Positions 25,529 to 33,991 of a stretch of 64,000 bases of DNA are shown here, piece by piece. The stretch covers positions 682,001-746,000 of the forward strand of contig CAVRVH010000012.1 in NCBI GenBank assembly GCA_963724665.1, read 5' to 3'. The notes beneath the pieces are model-generated. The model made no database searches and had not been told where the DNA came from. It worked only from the letters and a program-made list of their open reading frames with translations. Position 1 is the stretch's first letter; the number at the start of each line of letters is the position of its first letter. The DNA comes from DASUPK01 sp963724665 (GTDB taxonomy: Bacteria; Actinomycetota; Thermoleophilia; Solirubrobacterales; 70-9). The translations under genes were made by a program, and so were the position numbers.

Positions 25529-25818
25529 GGCTCGTCGAGCGCCTCGTTCGCCTCGGACCACTTGCCGGGCGGTACGCGCAGGGCGATGTCTCCCCGCCCG
25601 TACTCGTTCAGCGGGTGGTCCGAGGTGATCACCGCCTCGTGTCCGGCGTCGGTGAGCTGCTGGCGCCAGGCGCGGGCGGTCTCGAGGTCGTCGAAGTCCC
25701 TGACGACTTCCCAGTCGTCGTAGCTGGCGTCGCCAACCTTGAGCTCGGCGAGGCCGTCGGGATGGAGCGAGTCATTTGCGACGCCGAAGAGCTCGCGGAA
25801 TTTGTCGCCGAGACCCAC
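25525..25818 (-). CDS. Small soluble hypothetical protein
   Basis: The 97-residue product (GTG start at 25818) is acidic: DDWEVVRDFDDLETARAWRQ is followed by QLTDAGHEAVITSDHP. A helix-strand pattern with 'AxxWRQxLxxAGHEAVIT' suggests a small ferredoxin-like fold of the kind that handles two-value inputs. No family is recognised. An ATG at 25872 would overlap the upstream SDR gene by 44 bp; the GTG leaves a 10-bp gap. The stop shares CTAG with the cupin gene. Confidence 0.55.
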   Translation of the reverse strand: MGLGDKFRELFGVANDSLHPDGLAELKVGDASYDDWEVVRDFDDLETARAWRQQLTDAGHEAVITSDHPLNEYGRGDIALRVPPGKWSEANEALDEP

Positions 25819-25828
25819 GAAACGCAGG

Positions 25829-26644
25829 CTACGCAGTCGCCTGGATGCCGGTGAGCTCCTCCGAGAGCTCACGCAGGCGGCGGCGTGCCTCCGGGTCCTC
25901 GGCCTGCGGGTGCGGCGCCGATTCGCTGGTCCCGTCGAAGTAGTGCCCGTTCACGCCGTCGACCTCCGGGGAGGTGATCAGCCGCAACGTCGCCGCGACG
26001 CCGTCCTCCAGCGGAGTGACCGGGTCGATCCCCGCCGTGCGGACCATGTTGGTCGGCATGTACGTGCCGGGGTGGAGGCAGTTGGCCGTGACGCCCGAGC
26101 CCTCCAGCTCCTCGGCGAGGTCGAAGGTGAGCATCACCAGGGCGAGCTTCGACTGGCAGTAGGCCTGGACGCCGCTGTAGTGCTCCTCGAGCATCACGTC
26201 GTCGAAGTCGATCGGAGCCTGGCCGGCGGAGCTGACGTTGACGATCCGGGAGGGGGCCGAGCTCTTGATCAGCGGCAGCAGCCGCCGCGTCAGCAGGAAC
26301 GGGGCGAGATAGTTGACCTGGAAGGTGAGCTCGTAGCCGTCCTCGCTCTCCTCGCGTGGGCCGGCGGTGCCGATCCCGGCGTTGTTGACCAGGACATCGA
26401 TTCGCTGCTCGTCGAGCAGCTCGTCGACGAGGCCGCGCACATCGTCCAGAGAGGCGAAGTCAGCCAGCCTCCATTCGAGCTCGCCGGTCGCGCGCGGGCG
26501 CAGCTCCTCGAGCAGCGCCTGGCCCTTCTCCTCGTTGCGGCCGTGGAGGATCAGCCGTGCACCGGTCGAGGCGAGCTCCTCGGCGATTCCCTTCCCGAGC
26601 CCGTCCGTCGCACCGGTGATCACGATCGTGCGCTGGTCAGCCAC
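25829..26644 (-). CDS. SDR family oxidoreductase (retinol dehydrogenase/WWOX-like)
   Basis: The 271-residue Rossmann protein shows TIVITGATDGLGKGIAEELA, the cofactor loop with ILHGRNEEKG (an arginine that favours NADP), LVNNAGIG, VNVSSAG and the catalytic YCQSKLALVM. The long C-terminal part (SPEVDGVNGHYFDG) matches the retinol-dehydrogenase-like branch, in which the substrate is often a lipid aldehyde or ketone. It lies upstream of the 97-residue hypothetical gene on the same strand. Confidence 0.87.
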   Translation of the reverse strand: MADQRTIVITGATDGLGKGIAEELASTGARLILHGRNEEKGQALLEELRPRATGELEWRLADFASLDDVRGLVDELLDEQRIDVLVNNAGIGTAGPREESEDGYELTFQVNYLAPFLLTRRLLPLIKSSAPSRIVNVSSAGQAPIDFDDVMLEEHYSGVQAYCQSKLALVMLTFDLAEELEGSGVTANCLHPGTYMPTNMVRTAGIDPVTPLEDGVAATLRLITSPEVDGVNGHYFDGTSESAPHPQAEDPEARRRLRELSEELTGIQATA

Positions 26645-26673
26645 GATTCGTGCCTTTCCCCGGTGGTGCCTGG

Positions 26674-27132
26674 CTAATCGCTGAGCTCCACTCGCTCGAT
26701 GACCTGTGGCTCGCTCGGCTTGTCGCCCGGGCCGGTCTCGGTCCCCTCGATCGCATCGACCGCGTCCATGCCGTCGGTGACCTCGCCGAAGACCGTGTGC
26801 TTGCCGTCGAGCCAGGGGGCCGCGTCGGTGGTGACGATGAAGAACTGGGAGCCGTTGGTGTTCGGCCCTGCGTTCGCCATCGCGAGCGCCCCCCGGACGA
26901 TCTTGTGGTCGTTGAACTCGTCCTCGAACGTGTAGCCGGGACCGCCGGTGCCGGTGCCCTCCGGGCAGCCGCCCTGGACCATGAAGTCCTTGATCACGCG
27001 GTGGAAGATCAGCCCGTCGTAGAAGCCGTCGCCGGCCAGCTTGCGGAAGTTCTCGACCGTCTTCGGCGCGTCATCGTCGAAGAACTGGACTGTGATCGGG
27101 CCCGCGTTCGTGTGGAGTGTGGCCTGCGACAT
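26674..27132 (-). CDS. Cyclophilin-type peptidyl-prolyl isomerase
   Basis: The 152-residue protein is a compact cyclophilin without signal peptide, so it is cytoplasmic. Active-site segments are FHRVIKDFMVQGGCPEGTGT, with the catalytic arginine, GSQFFIVTTDAAPWLDGKHT and VFGEVTDGMD. It catalyses proline cis-trans isomerisation during folding. It lies 16 bp downstream of zwf on the same strand and probably shares its transcript. Confidence 0.93.
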   Translation of the reverse strand: MSQATLHTNAGPITVQFFDDDAPKTVENFRKLAGDGFYDGLIFHRVIKDFMVQGGCPEGTGTGGPGYTFEDEFNDHKIVRGALAMANAGPNTNGSQFFIVTTDAAPWLDGKHTVFGEVTDGMDAVDAIEGTETGPGDKPSEPQVIERVELSD

Positions 27133-27148
27133 CTTCGTCAGACCCTAG

Positions 27149-28603
27149 CTAACCGGCGCCGACGGCCTCGAGTGCGGTGTCGGGCAGCCACGGCCGGCGC
27201 CAGCCGCCGTAGCCGTGCAGGAGGTTCGAAGCGCCCTCGGGTCCCCAGCTGCCCTTTCGGTAGGGCTCGAGCGCGCAGGGGTTGTCGATCAGCGGCTCCA
27301 CGATCCGCCAGGTCTCGATGACCATGTCCTCGCGCGCGAAGCGCTGCTGGTTCCCGGCCAGGGCATCGGCCAGCAGCCGCTCGTACGGCCCGGGCTGGTC
27401 GCCGAACTGCTGCTGAAAGAGCAGGTCGAGGTGGACGCGACGGAGTGCCTCCTCGCCGGTCTGCTTGGCCTCGAGCAGGATGCTCGTGCCCGGATCGGGA
27501 TCGATGCGGACCACGATCTCGTCGTTGGCCGGCGTCGGGCCTCCGCCGATCCCGATTCGCGGTGGGCTGTGCAGGATCACGCGGACCTCTGTGACCCTCT
27601 CGGCGAGCTCCTTGCCTGCACGGATGAAGAAAGGGACGCCCGACCAGCGCCAGTTCTGGATCTCGAGGCGCAGCGCCACGAACGTCTCGGTGTCGGACTT
27701 CGGATCCACGCCCTCGATCTCCCGATATCCCTCGTACTGGCCGCGGATGTAGCGGTTCGGGTTGATCTCGGGGATCGCCTTGAAGAGGTCGAGCTTGGCG
27801 TCGCGGATCGGATCCGGGTCCGCCCCTGCCGAGGGCGGCTCCATCCCCACCAGCGCGAGGGTCTGGAGCAGGTGGTTCTGGACCACGTCGCGGAGGCAGC
27901 CGACTGGGTCATAGAAGCTGCCGCGATCGTCCACGCCGAAGTCCTCGGCCATCGTGATCTGCACCGACTCGACGTAGCGGCGATTCCAGATCGGCTCGAG
28001 CAGGGAGTTGGCGAAGCGGAGATAGGTGATGTCCTGCACCGGCTCCTTGCCGAGGAAGTGGTCGATCCGGTAGATCTGCTCCTCTTCGAGGACCTCGTGG
28101 ATCTGGTCGTTGAGCTCGATCGCCGAGGCCAGGTCGTGGCCGAAAGGCTTCTCGATCACAACCCGGGCGCCGTCGGTGAGGCCCGCCTTGCCGAGGTATT
28201 CGACCACCGTGGCGAACAGTGCCGGTGGGACCTCCAGGTAGAAGACCGGGCACTTGACCGAGGAGAGCTTCTCCTTCAGGCGCTCGTACGTGTCGTCGTC
28301 GGTGTAGTCGCCCTGGACGTATGTGAGCAGCTCCGTGAAGCGCTTGAAGGCGTCGTCATCGATCTCCTTACCCCTTCCCCTGGCCTTCGTCTCGACCGCG
28401 TCGCGAGCATGCTGATGGAGGTCCTCGTCCGACCAGTCGATGCGGCCGACGCCGATGACCGGGACCTGGAGGGTGTCGTTCTCAACCAGGTCGTAGAGGG
28501 CCTTCAGCGTCATCTTCTTCGCCAGGTCGCCGGTGATCCCGAAGATCACCAGGGCGTCCGCCTGAGGCCCGAACTTCCCGCCGGATGACGATGCCTGCGC
28601 CAC
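27149..28603 (-). CDS. zwf: Glucose-6-phosphate 1-dehydrogenase (canonical copy)
   Basis: The 484-residue enzyme oxidises glucose 6-phosphate to 6-phosphogluconolactone. The cofactor loop is VIFGITGDLAKKM. The substrate site is complete: EKPFGHD, RIDHFLGKE (D181, H182 and phosphate-binding K186) and the catalytic histidine in VVQNHLLQTL. SVQITMAEDFGVDDRGSFYD is also typical. It is divergent from gnd, with starts 57 bp apart. A second, divergent copy lies at 45926 and lacks the lysine. Confidence 0.96.
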   Translation of the reverse strand: MAQASSSGGKFGPQADALVIFGITGDLAKKMTLKALYDLVENDTLQVPVIGVGRIDWSDEDLHQHARDAVETKARGRGKEIDDDAFKRFTELLTYVQGDYTDDDTYERLKEKLSSVKCPVFYLEVPPALFATVVEYLGKAGLTDGARVVIEKPFGHDLASAIELNDQIHEVLEEEQIYRIDHFLGKEPVQDITYLRFANSLLEPIWNRRYVESVQITMAEDFGVDDRGSFYDPVGCLRDVVQNHLLQTLALVGMEPPSAGADPDPIRDAKLDLFKAIPEINPNRYIRGQYEGYREIEGVDPKSDTETFVALRLEIQNWRWSGVPFFIRAGKELAERVTEVRVILHSPPRIGIGGGPTPANDEIVVRIDPDPGTSILLEAKQTGEEALRRVHLDLLFQQQFGDQPGPYERLLADALAGNQQRFAREDMVIETWRIVEPLIDNPCALEPYRKGSWGPEGASNLLHGYGGWRRPWLPDTALEAVGAG

Positions 28604-28660
28604 GTTGGGAACCTACTGGACGCGCGTAGGATGCTCGCGTCAACCACGGAGGAGAACGCG

Positions 28661-29680
28661 ATGGCTCAGCTCGGAATGGTCGGCCTCGGCAGGATGGGAG
28701 CGAACCTCGTCCGGCGCCTGATGCGGGACGGACACGATTGCGTCGTCTACGACGTCAACGCGGACCCCATCAAGCAGCTGGAGGGCGAGGGCGCGACCGG
28801 TGCGTCGAGCCTGAAGGAGCTGGCCGAGAAGCTCGACGCTCCCCGCGCGGTCTGGATCATGGTGCCCGCGGGCGAGATCACCGAGAGCTCCGTCAAGGAA
28901 GTCGCCGAGGTGCTCGACAAGGGCGACGCGATCATCGACGGCGGCAACTCCTACTACCGCGATGACATTCGCCGTGCCCAGATGGTCGGAGAGAAGGGCA
29001 TCGACTACATCGACTGCGGGACCTCCGGCGGCGTGTTCGGACTCGACCGCGGCTTCTGCCTGATGATCGGCGGGCCGGACGAGGCGGTCGAGCGCCTCGA
29101 TCCCATCTTCAAGACCATCGCGCCAGGAGTGGAGTCCGCCGAGCGGACGCCTGGCCGCAAGGGCGACCCCGACACCGCGGAGAACGGCTACCTGCACTGC
29201 GGGCCTAACGGGGCCGGCCACTTCGTGAAGATGGTCCACAACGGGATCGAGTACGGCCTGATGGCTGCATACGCCGAGGGGCTCAACATCCTCAAGAACG
29301 CCAACGCGGGGAAGGTCAAGCGGGAAATGGACGCCGAGACGGCGCCGCTCGAGCACCCCGAGTACTACCAGTACGACCTGGACATCCCGCAGGTCACCGA
29401 GGTCTGGCGGCGCGGCAGCGTCGTCGGGTCGTGGCTGCTCGACCTGACCGCGGCGTCCTTCCAGGAGTCGTCCGACCTCTCGGACTTCGAGGGCCGGGTC
29501 TCCGACTCAGGTGAGGGCCGCTGGACCTCGATCGCCGCAATCGAGGAGGGCGTGCCGGCCGGCGTGCTGACCACCGCGCTTTACGAGCGCTTCGCGTCGC
29601 GGAACCTCGACGACTTCGCGGACCGGGTCCTGTCGGCGATGAGGTACCAGTTCGGCGGCCACAAGGAAAAGCCGAAGTGA
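28661..29680 (+). CDS. gnd: 6-phosphogluconate dehydrogenase, decarboxylating (YqeC/GntZ-type short form)
   Basis: The 339-residue enzyme is about 130 residues shorter than the classical form, as in the YqeC group. Motifs are GLGRMGANLVRRLMRDGHDC for the cofactor, then GTSGGVFGLDRGFCLMIGG, and GPNGAGHFVKMVHNGIEYG with the catalytic lysine. It converts 6-phosphogluconate to ribulose 5-phosphate and CO2. The ATG at 28661 follows GGAGGAG; an in-frame ATG at 28631 lacks such a site. Its stop overlaps the GTG of the next gene, and pgl follows that one. Confidence 0.94.
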   Translation: MAQLGMVGLGRMGANLVRRLMRDGHDCVVYDVNADPIKQLEGEGATGASSLKELAEKLDAPRAVWIMVPAGEITESSVKEVAEVLDKGDAIIDGGNSYYRDDIRRAQMVGEKGIDYIDCGTSGGVFGLDRGFCLMIGGPDEAVERLDPIFKTIAPGVESAERTPGRKGDPDTAENGYLHCGPNGAGHFVKMVHNGIEYGLMAAYAEGLNILKNANAGKVKREMDAETAPLEHPEYYQYDLDIPQVTEVWRRGSVVGSWLLDLTAASFQESSDLSDFEGRVSDSGEGRWTSIAAIEEGVPAGVLTTALYERFASRNLDDFADRVLSAMRYQFGGHKEKPK

Positions 29681-30516
29681 GGACCGGCGTCGTGGCGGTC
29701 GTGCTCGGCGCCCTGATCGCAGCCACTCCGGCTGAGGCCACGACGACGATCGGGCAATTGCCGCCTGCGACGCCGTCCTCTTTCTGCTCTCCCGGGGACG
29801 ACTTCCTGCAGAAGACGGTGACGGGTGGGCCCGCCTATCTCGTGCCGCCGTCCTCTGCGCCGCAGGTGATCAGCGCCTGGAGCACCAGTCCCGGGACCAC
29901 ACCTGGGCAGGTTGTCGGCCTGATGGTCTACCGGCAGATCGGGGATCCGAACACGTTTCGGGCCGTTGGCCACGAGGGACCGCACCCTCTTGCCGTCGGC
30001 CAGGTCGAAAGCTTTCGGGCGAACATCCCGGTTCAGCCCGGCGACGTGATCGGGCTTCAGATCGACCCGAGCTCTGCTCTCAGCAATTGCCTCTTCACCG
30101 TGCCCGGCGAGCACTACTGGTTCCACACCGGGAATCTTTCCGACGGCGGCTTCGCCGATTTCTCCGAGGTGTCCGTCAACAACTACAGGCTCAACCTGGA
30201 GGCGGTCGTGCAACCGTCAAATGCCTTTTCGCTCGGCGCGCTCCGGAGGAACAGGAAGAAAGGCACCGGGATGCTCACCGTCAACGTCTCGGGACCGGGC
30301 GAGGTCGGTGTGGGGGGAAAGGGCGTAAAGGCCGCCGGGACCTCTGCATCGGGCGCTGGGAGCGTGTTCCTGCCGATCAGGGCGAAGGGCAAGCTGAGGG
30401 GGAAGCTCGAGGCCGCGGGCAAGGTGCGGCTCGCGGTTACCGTCACCTTCACCCCCACCGGGGGGGACCTGGCGAAGGTCTCCGACAAGGTCAAGCTCAG
30501 GAAGCGGGTCCGTTGA
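29677..30516 (+). CDS. Exported protein of unknown function within the gnd-pgl run
   Basis: The 279-residue protein has a short signal peptide (VVAVVLGALIAATPAEA), a beta-rich body with cysteines (SSFCSPGDDF, SNCLFTVPG) and a C-terminal module (GMLTVNVSGPGEVGVGGKGV, then VKLRKRVR). That module resembles the repeat domain closing many Solirubrobacterales surface proteins. It overlaps gnd by GTGA and the pgl TTG by TTGA, so it is translated as part of a pentose phosphate operon. No metabolic link is evident; the placement may be chance. Confidence 0.65.
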   Translation: MRTGVVAVVLGALIAATPAEATTTIGQLPPATPSSFCSPGDDFLQKTVTGGPAYLVPPSSAPQVISAWSTSPGTTPGQVVGLMVYRQIGDPNTFRAVGHEGPHPLAVGQVESFRANIPVQPGDVIGLQIDPSSALSNCLFTVPGEHYWFHTGNLSDGGFADFSEVSVNNYRLNLEAVVQPSNAFSLGALRRNRKKGTGMLTVNVSGPGEVGVGGKGVKAAGTSASGAGSVFLPIRAKGKLRGKLEAAGKVRLAVTVTFTPTGGDLAKVSDKVKLRKRVR

Positions 30517-31205
30517 GCCCGGGGTCTCCCGGACATCGGCTCGAGGTCCTCGCCGACGCCGACGCCGTCCACGAGCGGGGTGCCGAGCTGATCGCGAAGG
30601 CGGCCCGGGCCGCCGTCTCGGAGCGGGACCAGTTTGCGCTGGCGGTCAGCGGCGGGACCGAGACCCGTGGCCGATGTTCTCGCAGCTCGAGGACCTGGAA
30701 ATGGACTGGACCAAGACGGAGATCTTCCAGGTGGATGAACGCGTGGCGCCGCCCGGCGACGATCAGCGCAACCTCACCCATCTGATCGAGAGCCTCTCGA
30801 TAGGCGCGCAGGGAAGCATCCGCCCGATGCCCGTGACGGATGACGACCTGGAGGCGGCTGCCGACCGCTACGCCGCCTCCCTGCCGGAGGCACTGGACCT
30901 CGCGCACCTCGGCCTCGGCCCGGATGGGCATACCGCCTCGCTGGTTCCCGGCGATCCGGTCCTCGAGGTGACGGATCAAACGGGTTGCGGTGACGGCCGG
31001 CGAGTACCAGGGCGTCCGCCGGATGACTCTCACCTACCCGGAGCTCCACCGCGTCCGCAGCCTCCTCTGGGTGGTCACCGGCGAGGACAAGGTCGGCCCG
31101 TTGAAGAAGCTGCTCGCGCGCGACCCGTCGATCCCGGCCGGGCGCGTCGATCCTGGCGGCGACTCGCTGATCCTGGCGGATCGCGCCGCCGCGCCCGACG
31201 CCTAG
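30513..31205 (+). pseudogene. pgl: 6-phosphogluconolactonase, frame disrupted twice
   Basis: A TTG start overlapping the previous stop begins LEVLADADAVHERGAEL and reaches FALAVSGGTE. The frame must then shift near 30669-30672 to continue PMFSQLEDLEMDWTKTEIFQ through LGLGPDGHTASLVPGDP. It shifts back near 30984-30988 to read VAVTAGEYQGVRRMTLTYPE to the stop. The first fits CCC for CCCC, the second GGG for GG, so the two cancel. Repaired length is about 230 residues, normal for SugarP_isomerase-type lactonases. The final CTAG is shared with the convergent OsmC gene. Sequencing error is the likeliest cause. Confidence 0.82.
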
Positions 31206-31651
31206 CTCGGGGCCCCGGCCTTCAGCCTGGCGCTGACCTCGATCTCGGTGACGCCGGCGAGCGCCCGGGAGACGGCGCAGCCGCCCCGTGCGGCCTCGGC
31301 CTCCTGCTCGAAGGTCGCCTGGTCGATGCCCGGCACGTCCCCCTCCGTCTCCAGCTTGATGTTGTCGATGGTGGGGAGGCCGTCGACGTTGCGGATCTGA
31401 ACCCGCGCCGTCGTCTTGATCGAGTTGGGCGCGTGCCCGTCGTTCGTGAGCTGGGCGCTCAGCGCCATCGAGAAACATCCGGCGTGGGCCGCGGCGATCA
31501 GCTCCTCGGGGTTGGTGCCGTCGCCGTCCTCGAACCGCGACGCGAAGGAGTAATCACCACTCCAGACGCCGTCGCCGACGGTCACGGTGCCGGAGCCGTC
31601 CATCAGGTTTCCGTCCCACTGTGCACTTCCGTTGCGAGTTGCCACCTTCAT
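31202..31651 (-). CDS. OsmC family peroxiredoxin
   Basis: The 149-residue protein has the two OsmC/Ohr cysteines: HAGCFSMALS in the first half and RGGCAVSRALAG in the second. PEELIAAAHAGC and the central beta strands match. Members reduce organic hydroperoxides with dithiol cofactors in the cytoplasm. AGGAGG precedes the ATG. It lies 59 bp downstream of the DUF899 genes on the same strand and may share their transcript, which supports an oxidative-stress theme. Confidence 0.9.
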   Translation of the reverse strand: MKVATRNGSAQWDGNLMDGSGTVTVGDGVWSGDYSFASRFEDGDGTNPEELIAAAHAGCFSMALSAQLTNDGHAPNSIKTTARVQIRNVDGLPTIDNIKLETEGDVPGIDQATFEQEAEAARGGCAVSRALAGVTEIEVSARLKAGAPS

Positions 31652-31710
31652 CCTCCTGTTTGTGTCTCCCCAATTTCACCGTAGCGAGGCGGCACTCTCG
31701 GCTCTCGGCT

Positions 31711-32421
31711 TCAGTACTCGTCGTGGCGCTTCCACCAGGAGCCGCCCGTCCCGGGACCGTCCGGGTCGCGGCCGAAGGGCGAGCGGTCGAGGTACTGGAA
31801 GGTGCCCATCAGGGCCTCGACCCCGCGGTTGTAGGTCGAGTAGGTGTGGTGGACGACGCCGTCCTGGAGGGCGAAGACGCTCATCCCCTCGCGCTGCGGT
31901 TCCGGGTGGTCCACGTGCCGGTAGTTGAACTCCGCGCCGTTCTCCTGTTGCTCCTCGGTGAAGGCGGCGCCGAAGTCGAACTTGAAGTCGCTGCCGAGGG
32001 ACGAGACCCACGGGAACTCCCAGCCCATCCTGTCCTTGTAGGCGTTGAGCTCATCGATCGGAGCGATGGACTCGGCAACCAGCGTGACGTCATGCCCGTT
32101 CAGGTGCGGGAGCACGCTGTCGAAGTGATCGGCGGCGAATGAGCAACCCGTGCAGCCCGGATTCTGCTCGTCCACCCGGTAGCCGAAGCCGAACATGAAG
32201 TGGTAGACGAGCAGCTGCGAGCGACCGTCGAAGAGCTCCGCCAGCGACTTGGTTCCCACGGGCGTGTCGAAGCTGTACTCCTTCTCAACGGGCACCCAGG
32301 GCAGATCCCGCCGGCGGGCGGCGAGCTCGTCCGCCTGCCGCATGTGCTCCTTCTCGGCCGCGAGGAGCTCCTTCCGCGCGGCCAGCCATTCCTCCTCGGT
32401 AGCGACTGCGTGCTTCGACAT
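31711..32421 (-). CDS. DUF899 family thioredoxin-like protein, copy 1
   Basis: The 236-residue protein has a charged helical N-terminus (EEEWLAARKELLAAEKEHMR) and the DUF899 core EKEYSFDTPVGTKSLAELFD. A redox-like pair follows in NPGCTGCSFAADHFD (CxxC). The fold is redoxin-like; function is unproven. The ATG at 32421 follows AGGAGG, so the in-frame upstream extension is rejected. A homologue begins immediately upstream; the pair is a tandem duplication that has since diverged. Confidence 0.85.
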   Translation of the reverse strand: MSKHAVATEEEWLAARKELLAAEKEHMRQADELAARRRDLPWVPVEKEYSFDTPVGTKSLAELFDGRSQLLVYHFMFGFGYRVDEQNPGCTGCSFAADHFDSVLPHLNGHDVTLVAESIAPIDELNAYKDRMGWEFPWVSSLGSDFKFDFGAAFTEEQQENGAEFNYRHVDHPEPQREGMSVFALQDGVVHHTYSTYNRGVEALMGTFQYLDRSPFGRDPDGPGTGGSWWKRHDEY

Positions 32422-32431
32422 CGTCTTCCTC

Positions 32432-33160
32432 CTAGTAGGAGTCGTGGTATCTGATCCACAGCGGCTGGTCGGGCGGCTCGTTCCGTCCCTTGGGGGTGCG
32501 GTCGAGCAGCGCGTAGTAGGACATCGCCGGTCCCTCGAGCCCCCGCGACGTCGACGTGTATGTCCCGTAGACGTCGCCATCCTCGAGCGCGAAGACGCTC
32601 AGTCCCGGGCCCTCGGCGACGTAGCCGGCGGCGTCCGTTCCGCACATCTCCGCGTTCTGGGTGACGGTCAGCGGGATCTGGCCACTCTCGAGGAACGGCT
32701 TGAGCTCCTCCTCGGTACTGAAGTAGCCGAGGTCCCGATGGAAGTCGGTCTCCGCGGAGACCCAGTCGATGTCCCAGCCCATTCGATCCTTGAAGGCGAG
32801 CAGCTTCTCGACCGGAGCGCGGGACGAGAGCAGCAGGGTCGTGTCGCGAGCCTTCAGGTGGGGCACCTGCGGGGCGAGCGTGTCCGTGATCGAGGAGCAC
32901 ACGGGACAGCCCGTCTCATACGACGGCCCGAACATGAAGTGGTAGATCATCAGCTGCGAGCGGCCGTCGAAGAGGTCGGCCAGCGACTTCGTTCCGTCCT
33001 CGGTCTCGAAGCTGTAGTCCTTCTCGACCTTCATCCACGGCAGCTCCTGTCGCTTCTTCGTCAGCTCGTCGCCGCGGCGGGTGAGCTCCTTCTCCTCGGC
33101 GAGCAGCGCCTCGCGCTCGGCTCGCCATTCCTCACGGTTCACGACTCTGTGGTCCGGCAT
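32432..33160 (-). CDS. DUF899 family thioredoxin-like protein, copy 2
   Basis: The 242-residue protein aligns with its neighbour over its length: KVEKDYSFETEDGTKSLADL, then YHFMFGPSYETGCPVCS and DRMGWDIDWVSAETDFHRD. The CxxC is CPVC here against CTGC in copy 1. AGGAGG lies 6 bp before the ATG at 33160; a GTG immediately before it is the other option. It is the first gene of a leftward DUF899-DUF899-OsmC run and is divergent from the ArsR gene, whose operator lies in the shared 52-bp gap. Confidence 0.85.
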   Translation of the reverse strand: MPDHRVVNREEWRAEREALLAEEKELTRRGDELTKKRQELPWMKVEKDYSFETEDGTKSLADLFDGRSQLMIYHFMFGPSYETGCPVCSSITDTLAPQVPHLKARDTTLLLSSRAPVEKLLAFKDRMGWDIDWVSAETDFHRDLGYFSTEEELKPFLESGQIPLTVTQNAEMCGTDAAGYVAEGPGLSVFALEDGDVYGTYTSTSRGLEGPAMSYYALLDRTPKGRNEPPDQPLWIRYHDSY

Positions 33161-33197
33161 CACGGTCCTCCTGTGGTGAGTTCGACGGTCTGTTCCC

Positions 33198-33221
33198 TAT
33201 ATAGTTAGCAAAATGGCTAAC
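33198..33221 (+). promoter_or_regulatory. ArsR promoter and operator overlapping the start codon
   Basis: TATATA (33198-33203) is a -10 candidate. GTTAGC (33204-33209) and GCTAAC (33216-33221) form a perfect inverted repeat around the ATG at 33213. Transcription would begin near 33210, giving a leaderless message. Repressor binding would block both this gene and possibly the divergent DUF899 gene. Confidence 0.6.
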
Positions 33222-33530
33222 GATCCGTTCAAAGCCCTCGCACACCCCCTGCGTCGCGACATCGTGGAGCGGCTCAGCGGCGGGACCGCCACGGTCGGCG
33301 AGGTGACGCGGGACTTCGGCGTCTCGAAGCCGACCATATCCCGCCACCTCAAGATGCTCGAGGAGGCCGGCGTGGTCTCCCGGGTGATCGACGGGCGAAC
33401 CCACCGCCTCGCCCTCCGTCCCGAGGCGCTTGCCGAGACCTCCGATTGGATAGAAAGTCAGCGAGAGCGCTGGGAGCGGCTCTTCGATGTCGTCGGCGAC
33501 TACCTCGATGAGCGAAAGGAGAGAGGGTGA
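33213..33530 (+). CDS. ArsR family transcriptional regulator
   Basis: The 105-residue winged helix protein has KALAHPLRRDIVERLSGGTA, then the recognition helix DFGVSKPTISRHLKMLEEAG and wing VVSRVIDGRTHRLALR. There are no cysteine metal-binding motifs, so it is of the non-metal group usually paired with AHSA1 proteins. It overlaps the AHSA1 gene by GTGA. The inverted repeat across its start indicates autoregulation. Confidence 0.92.
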   Translation: MANDPFKALAHPLRRDIVERLSGGTATVGEVTRDFGVSKPTISRHLKMLEEAGVVSRVIDGRTHRLALRPEALAETSDWIESQRERWERLFDVVGDYLDERKERG

Positions 33531-33967
33531 CCGAGGATTCGGCGCAGGTGGTGCGGATCGAGCGAACCTTCGACGCTCCGGCGGAGGAAGTCTTCGACGC
33601 CTGGACCAACCCGGAGGTCATCGAGCGCTGGTTCCGCCCGGGCCGCGAATGGAAGAAGCCGAGTGCCGAGGTCGACCTGCGCGTCGGCGGGACGGTCCGA
33701 GTGGTGATGCGGGACCCCTCGGGCGACCCGGTCGAGGCGGGTGGGGAATACACGGAGATCGATCGCCCCCGCCGGCTCGCGTTCACCTGGACGTTTGAAG
33801 ACGATCCGTCGAACCAGCAGCTGATCGAGCTGGAGTTCATCGAGCAAGACGGCGCTACCACTGTCGTCTTCCTGAACAGCAACATCTCCGAGGAAAAGCG
33901 GCGCGACGCGCAATACGAAGGCTGGACGGCTTGCATCGACAACATGGAGCGCGTGCTGGCCGGATGA
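33527..33967 (+). CDS. AHSA1/SRPBCC family protein
   Basis: The 146-residue protein has the AHSA1 pattern: RIERTFDAPAEEVFDAWTNP, then ERWFRPGREW and the late helix DAQYEGWTACIDNMERVLAG. The START-like cavity binds hydrophobic ligands or proteins. The ArsR-AHSA1 pairing is common, and the AHSA1 protein is often the regulated effector. Translationally coupled to the ArsR gene. The DUF2182 gene follows 24 bp downstream and probably belongs to the unit. Confidence 0.9.
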   Translation: MTEDSAQVVRIERTFDAPAEEVFDAWTNPEVIERWFRPGREWKKPSAEVDLRVGGTVRVVMRDPSGDPVEAGGEYTEIDRPRRLAFTWTFEDDPSNQQLIELEFIEQDGATTVVFLNSNISEEKRRDAQYEGWTACIDNMERVLAG

Positions 33968-33991
33968 CGGCCCGCGGGAAAGGACACTCGA

